Source of the DNA: Bacteroidota bacterium
GTDB taxonomy: Bacteria > Bacteroidota > Bacteroidia > Chitinophagales > Saprospiraceae
Length of the DNA stretch: 64,000 nucleotides
Reading direction: 5' to 3'
NCBI GenBank assembly: GCA_029781865.1
Contig: JAKOVW010000054.1
Location: forward strand, 124,001-188,000
A program made the position numbers and the translations under genes. Below are positions 27,287 through 36,366 of the stretch, piece after piece. Under the pieces are notes generated by a model. It saw nothing but the letters and a program-made list of their open reading frames with translations, was not told where the DNA came from and did not search any database. Within the stretch, counting starts at the first letter, position 1. Every line of letters begins with the position of its first letter.

Positions 27287-29395
27287 TTATTGCACTTTTT
27301 TTAAATCACTTAAGATATGCATGGACTCATAAACATAAATGTCTTTTGAAAGTCCTTTCAGAAAATCATCATTGCGTGCTACTCTTGAAGAATCAGAATT
27401 GATATATGCAAGGTCTTCCTGCAGATTTTCCGTTTTTAAGCCGGGTATCACCTGCGTGCCTATTTTTTCGTATTTTTTATTTTCTTCGCTTCGCTGTTTA
27501 ATCATCATTTTGTACTTGTTCAGTTCCAGTGGATATTCCGTTTCTTTTCTGTTCCTGGCAAGGCGTTTCGCATTCTCGTCAACCAATGAAAATTCGGCAT
27601 TGGCTTTTACGCGCTCTTCTGCTTTTTTCTTTACTTCGTCGAGATTACTGATCTGAAAGGTATTCTGTGAGTAATTCTGCTTTTCAATCACATCATATGG
27701 AAGCGGATGATCGTATTCTTTCTCACCATTCACGATGTAACTGTAGGTATCCGGTAAAATGATATCCGGCTCGACTCCTTTTAATTGAACAGATCCACCA
27801 CTGACGCGATAATATTTTTGAATCGTCACTTTCATCTCGCCCAATGGTTTTAATTCCGGATAGGGTGTAAACTGATCCAGGTTTCTGAATTGCTGTACCG
27901 AACCCTTTCCAAATGTTGGCTCACCACCCACAATGACAGCGCGTTTATAATCCTGCAGACATGCACTTAAAATTTCTGATGCAGATGCACTGTTGCTATT
28001 GACCAGAATGACCATCGGTCCATTGAAATAAACTCCTGCATCCGGATCATTGTATGGTCTAGTACCTCTTCTGTCTTTCACCTGCACGATAGGACCTTCT
28101 TTGATGAACAGTCCTGCCATATCCACTACTTCCTGCAATGAACCACCACCATTATTTCTAATATCCAATATTAAGCTTGTAGCTCCTGCTTTATTCAGTT
28201 TATTTAATTCGACTGCAATATCTTTAGCAGCAGATGGATTCTTAGGATCATTAAAATCTGCATAGAATTTGGGAAGCCTGATGATTCCCACTTTTTCATT
28301 TGTTTCGTCCAGTTTGAGTATTGCAGATCTGGCAAAACCTTCATCCATGATTACTTCATCCCTGGTGATGGTTATCATTTTAATACTGCCATCCTGTTTT
28401 TTTACTTTTAAGGTAACTTTTGTTCCCTTCTTACCGCGGATTTTACTCACCACATCATCGATACGCATTCCTTTAATATCAACCGGCTCCATCCCTTCCT
28501 GCTGCACAGCCTGTATCATATCATTGGTTTCCAATTCGCCTTGTCTTGCTGCAGGACCCCCTGGAACAATCGAACTTACTTTGGTGAATTCTCTTTCTGT
28601 TTGTAATCTGGCACCGATACCTTCCAGTTTACCGGACATGCTGATATTGAAATCTTCTTTTTCCTTTGGATTCAAATAGTCTGTATGCGGGTCATACAAA
28701 TGAACAAATGTATTGACAAACATTTCAAAACGATCAGCGCGTTTTACTTTGGATAAGCGATCAAACCAACCATCCATCATATCTTTTACTTCATGCACTA
28801 TATCCATACGTATGGAATCTTCCGGTCTCGTTTTTCCTTCCTTTTGAAGTTGCTCGAGATCCTCGGTATATCTGTTCAGCTTTTCGTATTTCAATGACTT
28901 GCGCCAATAGTCCTTCATTTCCTTATCATCTGCGGGCCATTTTCTTTTTTCTGCATCCAATTCAATTTTTTCATCTTTGGTAAAATCAAAAGGTGCATCA
29001 ATCATTTCGCGGTAATAACCTTCGCATTTTTTAGTTTCTTCATCGAGCAATTGCAAGGCGAGATCAAAAAACTCCAGCTTACCTTCTTTGAAATGATCAT
29101 CCAGATCCTTTTTGTATTTTTCTAATTGGTGTATATCCTTTTGGGTATAAAACCGTTTTCCGGGATCCATATTAGTCAAAAAATCGTCGAAGGCTTTTAT
29201 TGAAAACGCATCATCTACGACCGGCGGCGAATAATGAAATCGTTGTGAATTTTCATAAACCAATTTCAGCAAATGGCTTTCTTTGGATACAGGGTCGCCC
29301 TGAGAAAGTCTGCAATTTCCTGATAAATAGGCTATTAAAAGGAACAATGGCAATAATAAAAACCAGGATTTTTTGTACTTCATTTCTTCTTTCAT
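27287..29395 (-). CDS. prc: carboxy-terminal processing peptidase (Prc/Tsp, family S41)
   Basis: A 702-residue periplasmic or inner-membrane-anchored serine protease that removes C-terminal segments of exported proteins. An N-terminal hydrophobic segment (about 9-26) is followed by an N-terminal helical domain (about 40-245, FLTNMDPGKRFYTQ, LYDPHTDY), a PDZ domain (about 250-345, VPGGPAARQGELETNDMI), the S41 core (about 350-560) and a C-terminal domain (about 580-690). The catalytic dyad is S471 (SNSASASEIL) and K497 (FGKGSVQQ), with D482 in the conserved QDY. Two ATGs exist (29395 and 29383). LSGNC at 24-28 is not a convincing lipobox. Length fits the Bacteroidota Prc family. The gene has a dyad plus TATATTTG box upstream and a strong terminator downstream, so it forms a single-gene unit. 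Confidence 0.95.
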   Translation of the reverse strand: MKEEMKYKKSWFLLLPLFLLIAYLSGNCRLSQGDPVSKESHLLKLVYENSQRFHYSPPVVDDAFSIKAFDDFLTNMDPGKRFYTQKDIHQLEKYKKDLDDHFKEGKLEFFDLALQLLDEETKKCEGYYREMIDAPFDFTKDEKIELDAEKRKWPADDKEMKDYWRKSLKYEKLNRYTEDLEQLQKEGKTRPEDSIRMDIVHEVKDMMDGWFDRLSKVKRADRFEMFVNTFVHLYDPHTDYLNPKEKEDFNISMSGKLEGIGARLQTEREFTKVSSIVPGGPAARQGELETNDMIQAVQQEGMEPVDIKGMRIDDVVSKIRGKKGTKVTLKVKKQDGSIKMITITRDEVIMDEGFARSAILKLDETNEKVGIIRLPKFYADFNDPKNPSAAKDIAVELNKLNKAGATSLILDIRNNGGGSLQEVVDMAGLFIKEGPIVQVKDRRGTRPYNDPDAGVYFNGPMVILVNSNSASASEILSACLQDYKRAVIVGGEPTFGKGSVQQFRNLDQFTPYPELKPLGEMKVTIQKYYRVSGGSVQLKGVEPDIILPDTYSYIVNGEKEYDHPLPYDVIEKQNYSQNTFQISNLDEVKKKAEERVKANAEFSLVDENAKRLARNRKETEYPLELNKYKMMIKQRSEENKKYEKIGTQVIPGLKTENLQEDLAYINSDSSRVARNDDFLKGLSKDIYVYESMHILSDLKKVQ

Positions 29396-29507
29396 TTTAA
29401 AATATGCTAATCAACCACTATTGTCGAAATGTAATTATGATCAATGCAACACTTTACAAAAAGTTTAACAAAGATGGAAAATTCCACAATAGCCGGAAAG
29501 CAAAACG

Positions 29508-29532
29508 CAAATATAGTACGAAATGTTTCGTA
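29508..29532 (-). promoter_or_regulatory. prc promoter -7 box with dyad operator
   Basis: The minus strand carries TATATTTG (29508-29515), an exact TAnnTTTG match. One base upstream is a perfect palindrome arm pair TACGAAA-TG-TTTCGTA (29517-29532), which would cover the spacer. The core ACGAAATGTTTCGT matches the receptor-gene dyad at 3164-3185 in 13 of 14 positions. The leader to the prc ATG would be about 105-115 bases. Shared control of the receptor and the protease by one dimeric repressor is inferred. Confidence 0.45.
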
Positions 29533-29720
29533 TTTGATGTTTTAGGGACAAATTAAATGTCTAAAAATCCAACAGCCTGACGGTTTCACTTTAACTGCAA
29601 TATCACGGGTAGTTCAAAAAAAATAACCTAAAGTAATTGTCATTTCTCAACCTTTACAAGCACATTGATCTTTTCAATTGAACTAACTATTAAATAAGCA
29701 TGATATGCAGACCAACTGTT

Positions 29721-30164
29721 TTATTCCAATACTCTTGATCTGGTTTTTTCATCCGGTACGAAACAACGATCTCTTTTTCCAAAAATGCGATATCTGATTC
29801 GTGCGATCCATTTGTAAATCATATTCCGAAGAAATGCAGGAACCAAAGAAAAAATGATCATCATCCTGAACCAACCACCAAGGTCCCTGAATATTTGAAT
29901 TACAGCATCTGAATAATAATACACCTTACCACCTCTTAAATAAACAATTGAGTCTGGTAACTCACTTAAACGCAATTGAGTCTTCAGTACATCTGTTGCC
30001 ATTTGAGACTGAAGGCTGGAATACCAAAATCCTTCTTTTTTATCTTTCCGAATAATTAACCGGATCAAACTGCTGCACAATACACAGAGCCCATCATAAA
30101 AAATGACCCGCTTATTTTGAAGATCCACCCAAGCCCAACAAACAAATGCAATCTTAGTTGCCAA
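29721..30164 (-). CDS. DCC-family thiol-disulfide oxidoreductase-like protein (DUF393)
   Basis: A small protein of the DCC (DUF393) family, named after the conserved D-x-x-C-x-x-C signature seen here as D24-G-L-C27-V-L-C30. The fold is thioredoxin-like and the two cysteines suggest redox activity; the substrate is unknown. Later conserved pieces are LIRKDKKEGFWYSSLQSQ and a C-terminal hydrophobic/basic stretch (FLRNMIYKWIARIRYRIFGKR). The longest frame starts at TTG 30164. A GTG at 30128 would give the short N-terminus (about 5-8 residues before VIFYDG) usual in this family and may be the real start. It stands alone between prc and hppA. Confidence 0.85.
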   Translation of the reverse strand: MATKIAFVCWAWVDLQNKRVIFYDGLCVLCSSLIRLIIRKDKKEGFWYSSLQSQMATDVLKTQLRLSELPDSIVYLRGGKVYYYSDAVIQIFRDLGGWFRMMIIFSLVPAFLRNMIYKWIARIRYRIFGKRDRCFVPDEKTRSRVLE

Positions 30165-30381
30165 TACAATACCATTAAGACCGCAACTAGTGCTTTGCTG
30201 CTATATGTGAGCTATAATTTTGTCGATCGCTTAAATGAATGTGCTTGATCATAATTTGACCCGGGCAATCCAACTCTCCGTGTTCACAAAATGCCGTTTT
30301 TTCGCGTTTTTTGCTTTCCTGACGGCCTTTTATTTCCCCAATTTTATCCATCTTAATCCTTTCATTCCTACTAAACCGTAT

Positions 30382-30389
30382 TATTTTTG
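30382..30389 (+). promoter_or_regulatory. candidate -7 box of hppA
   Basis: TATTTTTG, an exact TAnnTTTG match, 26 bases before the ATG at 30415. No good -33 element at the usual distance. It would give a leader of about 20 bases. Confidence 0.35.
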
Positions 30390-30414
30390 CACCTCCTAAG
30401 AAAAATCAAATAAA

Positions 30415-32655
30415 ATGGAAAATCTGGTTTATTTATTACCCGCATTCGGGTTGGTGGGCTTACTTTATATGGCTTATCTCTATAAGTGGGTCGCTGCTCA
30501 GGATGCAGGGGATTCAAAAATGCAGCAAATCGCTGGATATATCAGGGATGGCGCAATGGCCTTCCTTAAAGCTGAATACAGGGTTCTTGCCATATACGTG
30601 GTGATCGCCGGACTGCTTTTGGGTCTGTTGAGTTTTAAAGTTGAAACTACGCATTGGATCATTGTTATAGCCTTTATTTTAGGGGCTCTTTTCTCTGTAA
30701 TTGCAGGTTTTATAGGTATGCGCATCGCCACACTGGCCAATGTGCGCACTACCCAGGCTGCCCGTTCATCGCTGGTGAAAGCTTTGCATGTATCCTTCCG
30801 CGGAGGCACCGTAATGGGATTGGGCGTTGCCAGCCTTGCCGTATTGGGATTAAGCCTTTTATTTGGCTTGTTCTTCTACTTCTTTATGGGTGGACACTGG
30901 GCGAATGCCACAATTAAAGGTCATAATTTTATACCCGTTGAAGCCATGTCCGTGATCCTCGAAGTCCTGGCTGGATTTTCACTGGGTGCTGAATCAATCG
31001 CCTTATTTGCCCGGGTAGGCGGGGGAATTTATACCAAGGCCGCAGACGTAGGCGCTGACCTGGTTGGAAAAGTGGAAAAAGGCATTCCCGAAGACGACCC
31101 AAGAAATCCTGCAACTATAGCGGATAATGTGGGCGATAATGTGGGAGACGTGGCCGGAATGGGAGCAGACTTATTTGGTTCCTATGTGGCAACTGTTTTG
31201 GCTTCTATGGTTCTGGGTAATTACGTCATTCGGGATATGGGCGGAGATATCTCTGCAACAGATACCTTCCGGGGTATCGGACCTATATTATTACCATTAT
31301 TTATAGCTTGTATCGGTATTATTTTTTCCATCATAGGTAGTTTTTTCGTCAGTATAAAATCGGAAACTGCCAAAGAGCAGCAGGTGCAAAATGCATTAAA
31401 CATGGGCAACTGGGTTTCCCTGGGATTGACTGCTGTTGCTTCCTATTTCTGCATTCAATGGTTATTGCCATCTACGTTACAGATGAATTTTTTTGGTACC
31501 GGCATTAAAGCGGTTTCCTCCATGAATGTATTTTATGTCGTATTCATCGGTTTATTTGTTGGTGCTGCTATTTCTTACCTGACTGAATTTTACACCGGAC
31601 TGGGTAAGAAACCGGTAAATGCAATTGTCCAGAAATCAGGTACAGGAGCTGCAACCAATATCATTGGTGGATTGAGTAATGGAATGCTGAGTACGGCAGG
31701 ACCCGTTTTGATTTTTGCCATGGCCATCTGGTTTAGTTATGCCCTCGCAGGATTTTATGGTGTTGCGATAGCAGCGAGCGCGATGATGGCAACCACGGCC
31801 ATGCAACTTGCCATAGATGCATTCGGACCAATATCCGACAATGCAGGTGGTATCGCCGAAATGTCTGAATTGCCTAAAGAAGTAAGAACGAGAACGGATA
31901 TTCTGGATTCCGTTGGAAACACCACTGCAGCGATAGGAAAAGGATTTGCAATTGCATCAGCTGCATTAACCGCATTGGGATTGTTCGCTGCATACGTAAC
32001 ATTTACAGGAATCGATGGCATTAATATATTTAAAGCAGATGTGCTTGCAGCATTGTTTGTTGGAGGAATGATACCCGTTGTCTTTTCAGCTCTTGCCATG
32101 AGTTCTGTTGGTAAAGCTGCAATGGATATGGTCAATGAAGTGCGTCGCCAGTTCCGCGAAATTCCGGGAATTATGGAAGGAACCGGAAAACCGGAATACG
32201 GACGTTGCGTTGCCATTTCAACCAAAGCGGCATTACAGGAAATGATTTTACCAGGTGCAATTACTTTAATTTCACCAATCATTATAGGATTCGTCATGGG
32301 ACCTGAAGCACTGGGTGCCTATATGGCAGGTGTTTGTGTAAGCGGTGTTGTATGGGCTATTTTCCAAAACAATGCAGGCGGATCCTGGGACAATGCCAAA
32401 AAATCATTCGAATCCGGAGTAACCATTGAAGGAGTCGTTTATCACAAAGGCTCCGAACCACATAAAGCAGCAGTCATCGGCGATACCGTTGGAGATCCAT
32501 TTAAAGACACCTCCGGTCCGTCCATGAACATCTTAATCAAACTCACTTGCCTGGTCGGATTAGTACTTGCCCCAATCTTAGGCGAACAATACAAATCTTC
32601 TCATCCCGTGCATCCAAAAATGGAGCAGATCATGCAGCAGAAGGAGATGAAGTGA
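30415..32655 (+). CDS. hppA: K+-dependent membrane pyrophosphatase (ion pump), Flavobacterium-type H+-PPase signature
   Basis: A 746-residue polytopic pump that couples pyrophosphate hydrolysis to cation transport across the inner membrane. The substrate-binding stretch [20 protein letters not shown] begins near 199 (R200, K208, D211, D215) and the DNVGDNVGD acidic cluster follows (D237, D241, D245). A505 and G508 in [10 protein letters not shown] mark the K+-dependent branch; K+-independent pumps have K and T there. The gating glutamate is at E193, seven residues before R200 (position 5.43), while the usual positions on helix 6 are G255 and A259. To my knowledge that placement is typical of Flavobacterium-type H+-PPases, so proton rather than sodium pumping is inferred. 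The gene is a single transcription unit followed by heptamer and TTGCAA repeats. Confidence 0.95.
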   Translation: MENLVYLLPAFGLVGLLYMAYLYKWVAAQDAGDSKMQQIAGYIRDGAMAFLKAEYRVLAIYVVIAGLLLGLLSFKVETTHWIIVIAFILGALFSVIAGFIGMRIATLANVRTTQAARSSLVKALHVSFRGGTVMGLGVASLAVLGLSLLFGLFFYFFMGGHWANATIKGHNFIPVEAMSVILEVLAGFSLGAESIALFARVGGGIYTKAADVGADLVGKVEKGIPEDDPRNPATIADNVGDNVGDVAGMGADLFGSYVATVLASMVLGNYVIRDMGGDISATDTFRGIGPILLPLFIACIGIIFSIIGSFFVSIKSETAKEQQVQNALNMGNWVSLGLTAVASYFCIQWLLPSTLQMNFFGTGIKAVSSMNVFYVVFIGLFVGAAISYLTEFYTGLGKKPVNAIVQKSGTGAATNIIGGLSNGMLSTAGPVLIFAMAIWFSYALAGFYGVAIAASAMMATTAMQLAIDAFGPISDNAGGIAEMSELPKEVRTRTDILDSVGNTTAAIGKGFAIASAALTALGLFAAYVTFTGIDGINIFKADVLAALFVGGMIPVVFSALAMSSVGKAAMDMVNEVRRQFREIPGIMEGTGKPEYGRCVAISTKAALQEMILPGAITLISPIIIGFVMGPEALGAYMAGVCVSGVVWAIFQNNAGGSWDNAKKSFESGVTIEGVVYHKGSEPHKAAVIGDTVGDPFKDTSGPSMNILIKLTCLVGLVLAPILGEQYKSSHPVHPKMEQIMQQKEMK

Positions 32656-32669
32656 GATAGGAACTAATA

Positions 32670-32728
32670 GTTAGCAGTTAGCAGTTAGCGGTTAGCGGTT
32701 AGAGGTTAGAGGTTAGCGGTTAGCGGTT
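32670..32728. repeat. heptamer tandem repeat (GTTAGCA/GTTAGCG/GTTAGAG)
   Basis: Eight in-register heptamers start 14 bases after the hppA stop: two GTTAGCA, two GTTAGCG, two GTTAGAG, two GTTAGCG. Variants come in identical pairs, which suggests expansion by doubling. The array runs directly into the TTGCAA repeat region. Confidence 0.75.
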
Positions 32729-32730
32729 TT

Positions 32731-33022
32731 GTGTTGTTGCAAGATTTCAATGGTGTTGTTGCAAGATTTCAATGGTGTTGTTGCAAGATTTCAATGGTGT
32801 TGTTGCAAGTTTGCAACTTGCAACTCTTCACATGGCATTTATACTTAAATCTTACTACCAATCAAATGCTCACTCTTAGTGTTGTCGCAAGTTTGTATTC
32901 ATGTGTTGTTGCACTTAGTGTTGTCGCAAGTTTGTATTCATGTGTTGTTGCATCTCATGTTGTTGCAAGTTTGTAACTTGCAACTCTCCTTTTGTGTTGT
33001 TGCAAGTTTGCAACTTGCAACA
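32731..33022. repeat. TTGCAA hairpin repeat region 1
   Basis: Three exact 22-bp direct repeats (32731-32752, 32753-32774, 32775-32796) lead into a hairpin with arms TTGCAAG/CTTGCAA (about 32803-32824). A pair of about 39-bp direct repeats follows (about 32879-32957), then two further hairpins (about 32962-32985 and 32999-33021). The region separates hppA from the delta-60 gene and has no gene of its own. Confidence 0.7.
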
Positions 33023-33083
33023 TTTCCATTTTCAGCCACTTTTAATTTTAATTCCTTAACTTTAATCTGGCTTATATGAACAC

Positions 33084-35810
33084 ATGAACATTAAATTTAA
33101 TTTCATTCTTACCCTTAACCATAGATTGTTTTGCATTCTTCTGCTTTTTTTATCCACATCCAAATTACAAATTGTATTTGGGCAGGATAACTTGTTGGAT
33201 CCAAAATTTGGAATAAAGGGCAAACAACTGTCGACGGGAGGAAGAGGTGATAACAGGGTAAAATTTATACATAAGCTCAGAGATGGCAAAATACTTTTTG
33301 GAGCAGAAGTGAGATACGGTAAAGTTTATCAACTCACACTAAATAGGTTTGAAGCGAACGGCAAGGCTGACAGTAGTTTTGGGAATTATGGAATCCTGAG
33401 ATTGAATAATGGTGGAATAGAATTGGATTCTTTTGAGAATATTTACATTAGCGGTATCCTTCAATCTAATTTCAGAATATCAAAATATCACAAGGATGGA
33501 AACACTGATAGCACTTTCGCAAATCAGGGCAACTTAGATATTAGTTTTAGTAACACAAATGCAGGAGCTAATATTAAAATCAGAAATAATAATATCTATA
33601 TAATTGGAAATCTAAATTCCAGGAATGCATATCCCTATGATTTACAAAAATTTGATTTGAATGGAATTAAAGACACTACATTCGGTCAAAATGGAACTAT
33701 CAATTTCCCGACCGATATTAGGATACCTTCATTGGAACTCACAGCTGATCATAAAATAATCGTTACCGGTGGAGGAGATTACAATTTAATAATTCGACAA
33801 TATTTGCAAAATGGAAATCTGGACAGTAGTTTTGGAATAAATGGGGAAGTATATTATAATGATACCATTAAAAGGGTTCATGCTGAATCTATACAATTTC
33901 AGAATGATCAAAAAATTCTGATTTCTGGAAGAGCAAACATTCCTTCTGGTTATAAATTTTTAGCAAGGTTTACATCAAATGGGATTTTGGATACTGGTTT
34001 TGCAGATAAAGGCTTCCTAAAGGTAACTTCAGCAAATGCCATTCCTGATAATCTTGAAGTTTTTTCCAATGATCAATACATAACCACAATTCATATTGAA
34101 CGAATTACAGGGTATAACTCAATTTCAATTAAACGATTTCAATTAAATGGAAGTTTGGATTCTACATTTGCTAATTATGGTTTCTTAAACCTTGAATATA
34201 ATCAACTTTCAAGCCATACTGGTGATAGAGATGCTTTTATGGATACCGATGGAAATTTTTTATTGGCCAATTCTATTCATAATTTAGCTAATAACACCTA
34301 TATGCAAATTTCTTCACTTAATGCAGATGGAAAAATAAATCTTTCATTTGGTAAAGAAGGTGTTCTTGATTTGTATATGGGGTATAATGGAGTTTATTGC
34401 TCTTCTTTACTTTCTATCTATGATAAGTCATTAATTCAGGGTGGTACACAATATTACAGTTGGGGATCCAACATTCAACTAAATAAATTTAAAGTGAATG
34501 GAATACCCGATTTAAACTGGTCCAATTTTGGAGTCTATACGCCACCAGGATCACGTGTATTTTTGTATAACAATTTTGGAGTACTTCAACCTGATGGGAA
34601 AATTCTTATAGGAGGTACTGCTTCGATCGATACGGTAACTGAGTATCCAACGCAAATGTACGTAAGCAGAATATTTGTTGATGGAACTCCCGATTCAAGT
34701 TTTGGAAACAAAGGCATCAGCTTTATCAATGATAAATACATCGGATATTCGGGAGCATATACTCTTGCACTTGAGAATGATGGAGATATTTTAGTTGGCG
34801 GTTACTCGAATACTTACCCTTCAATAGTTCGTCTGGATCAAAATGGCTCGGTAAAATTAATATTTGAAAGAATGAAATACCTTTCTGATCGGGTATCAAA
34901 CAAAATCCTCATTGCGAAAAATGATAAAATATACAACATTGGAGTTGGCTATTATTCAAAATCACAATTGTATTACTCTCATGTTACTCGTTATCTTCCC
35001 GATGGAAAATTGGATTTGGAATTTGGGGATAGTGCAAGTACTATCATTTCAACTGCAACCAATGATATTCTTCTTTCAGGAGCTTTAGATCAGCATGAAC
35101 GGATTCTACTTGCAGGATATGACACCATATCCGGTGGAGCATATGAGATGTTTGCCTGGAGGGTCTTGCCAAATGGAAAAATCGATTCGAGTTTTGCAAA
35201 TAATGGCATTTTCAGATATAAGGTCAATAATCAAAATTCATTAATTGCAGAAGTATTAATTGATCAACAGGGCCGGATTTATCTGGGCGGCACCGGTTAT
35301 AAAACCACAAAACAGGATTTTATTTTACTTTGTTTGGATGAAAATGGTAATCTTATAAATTCCTTTGGAGAAAACGGATTGGTATACGTAGATTTTAATG
35401 ATGGTGATGATTACATCACTTCCATGATATTTGATTCCGATCAGAATATCATTCTCGGAGGAAACAGCGAAAGTACCGAATCCTATTACATGGCCTTGGC
35501 GAAAGTGATAAACAACTTGAATGTTGGTACTATCGACGAAACCTCCAATGCCGAAATGCAATACATCTACCCAAATCCAATTTTGGATAAGGCCACTTTG
35601 AAATTTTCGTTGAATCAGGCAGGGCCTGTTTCAATAAGCATTTCAGATGTAAATGGTAAACTAATCGACAAGCTCCTGTCTTCACAATATTATGCTACAG
35701 GTAAACATCAGCTTGAATTACAAATCCCACATGAGCTAATAACCGGCTATTATATAATCACAATACATACAACTGCTCAATCGAGATCTGTAAAATTTCT
35801 GAAGCAGTAA
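33084..35810 (+). CDS. secreted delta-60 repeat protein with T9SS sorting domain
   Basis: A 908-residue exported protein. Signal sequence within about 1-34 (IVFGQ). The body has about 13 delta-60 repeats, each ending in a motif like DSSFGNYG, DTTFGQNG or DSSFANNG (about residues 34-815), which are predicted to fold as beta-propeller blades. The last 80 residues are a T9SS type A sorting domain (IYPNPILDKATLKFS start, SVKFLKQ end). The function of delta-60 proteins is unknown. It faces the minus-strand propeller cluster tail to tail, and TTGCAA repeats lie on both sides. The ATG at 33084 follows another ATG 9 bases upstream in a different frame. Confidence 0.88.
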   Translation: MNIKFNFILTLNHRLFCILLLFLSTSKLQIVFGQDNLLDPKFGIKGKQLSTGGRGDNRVKFIHKLRDGKILFGAEVRYGKVYQLTLNRFEANGKADSSFGNYGILRLNNGGIELDSFENIYISGILQSNFRISKYHKDGNTDSTFANQGNLDISFSNTNAGANIKIRNNNIYIIGNLNSRNAYPYDLQKFDLNGIKDTTFGQNGTINFPTDIRIPSLELTADHKIIVTGGGDYNLIIRQYLQNGNLDSSFGINGEVYYNDTIKRVHAESIQFQNDQKILISGRANIPSGYKFLARFTSNGILDTGFADKGFLKVTSANAIPDNLEVFSNDQYITTIHIERITGYNSISIKRFQLNGSLDSTFANYGFLNLEYNQLSSHTGDRDAFMDTDGNFLLANSIHNLANNTYMQISSLNADGKINLSFGKEGVLDLYMGYNGVYCSSLLSIYDKSLIQGGTQYYSWGSNIQLNKFKVNGIPDLNWSNFGVYTPPGSRVFLYNNFGVLQPDGKILIGGTASIDTVTEYPTQMYVSRIFVDGTPDSSFGNKGISFINDKYIGYSGAYTLALENDGDILVGGYSNTYPSIVRLDQNGSVKLIFERMKYLSDRVSNKILIAKNDKIYNIGVGYYSKSQLYYSHVTRYLPDGKLDLEFGDSASTIISTATNDILLSGALDQHERILLAGYDTISGGAYEMFAWRVLPNGKIDSSFANNGIFRYKVNNQNSLIAEVLIDQQGRIYLGGTGYKTTKQDFILLCLDENGNLINSFGENGLVYVDFNDGDDYITSMIFDSDQNIILGGNSESTESYYMALAKVINNLNVGTIDETSNAEMQYIYPNPILDKATLKFSLNQAGPVSISISDVNGKLIDKLLSSQYYATGKHQLELQIPHELITGYYIITIHTTAQSRSVKFLKQ

Positions 35811-35871
35811 TGCAAAGCTGAAGGATTTAAAAATGATTTATCAATTGTTGGAAGTCTGAAGTTTAAATTCC

Positions 35872-36010
35872 CGTGTTGTTGAAAGTTTGCATTCCCGTGT
35901 TGTCGCAAGTTTGTATTCCTGTGTTTTTGCATTCCATGTTGTTGCAAGTTTACAACTTGCAACTCTTCACATGGCACCGTGTTGTTGCAAGTTTGCAACT
36001 TGCAACTCCT
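35872..36010. repeat. TTGCAA hairpin repeat region 2
   Basis: GTGTTGTTGCAAG-type words and two hairpins (about 35938-35965 and 35982-36008) lie directly behind the stop of the truncated propeller copy. The stretch with CTTCACATGGCACCGTG is repeated almost word for word behind the 705-residue gene (40990-41100), so repeat and gene tail were duplicated together. Confidence 0.7.
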
Positions 36011-36012
36011 AT

Positions 36013-36280
36013 TTAATGAACAGCCACAAATTTTCCTGAACAAAAGAATTTGCCAGCTCCAAATACCTGGTTGTATGCCATACCATTCGGCAACAAAGTG
36101 CCATCAATTGTAAATACCAACATCCACTCCAGACAATACCAGCAAACTATCATGCGCAACAATAAAATCGACTATATCTACTCCATTCGGACCATTTGTT
36201 GGCTCCCAAATATTTTGCGCAAAACTATTTTCAATAAATGAACTTAATATGAAGATTAAGAGTGATAGTAAATTCTTCAT
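36013..36280 (-). pseudogene. internally deleted mosaic copy of the propeller paralogues
   Basis: A 58-codon frame from the ATG at 36280 reads a signal peptide almost identical to that of the 706-residue gene (MKNLLSLLIFILSSFIENSF), then QNIWEPTNGPNGVDIVDF and LLVLSGVDVGI, which match the 705-residue gene. It stops at 36104-36106. After a shift of frame, LPNGMAYNQVFGAGKF and the terminal AVH-stop at 36013-36015 match the very end of the 705-residue gene. About 1.85 kb of the middle is missing. The 86-bp upstream spacer is also of the 706-gene type. It is thus a recombinant relic made from two paralogues. A secreted peptide of about 36 residues could still be produced. Confidence 0.8.
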
Positions 36281-36366
36281 ATTGTTTAATTTTTTAATTG
36301 CAACACTGTGACATTTTTCATCAATTACATTTTGTCAATTGATTAGTTTTTGTTGCCAACTTTCCC

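Noticed and set aside
28269-28679. 136-codon plus-strand frame inside prc
   Set aside because: Antisense to the PDZ/S41 region of the protease; hydrophobic Ser/Leu composition typical of shadow frames.
29310-29325. Lipobox in Prc (LSGNC)
   Set aside because: Asn before the cysteine is unfavourable for signal peptidase II; a plain signal/anchor segment is more likely.
31755-32297. 180-codon minus-strand frame inside hppA
   Set aside because: Lies fully antisense to a clear pyrophosphatase gene; a shadow caused by codon composition.
32731-33079. Open frames rich in Cys/Val/Leu across the TTGCAA region
   Set aside because: They are translations of low-complexity repeat words, overlapping each other in different frames, with no homology pattern.
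36281-36366. Promoter in the 86-bp spacers of the propeller cluster
   Set aside because: I could not find a TAnnTTTG box at a sensible distance in either spacer; conservation may reflect recent duplication only.
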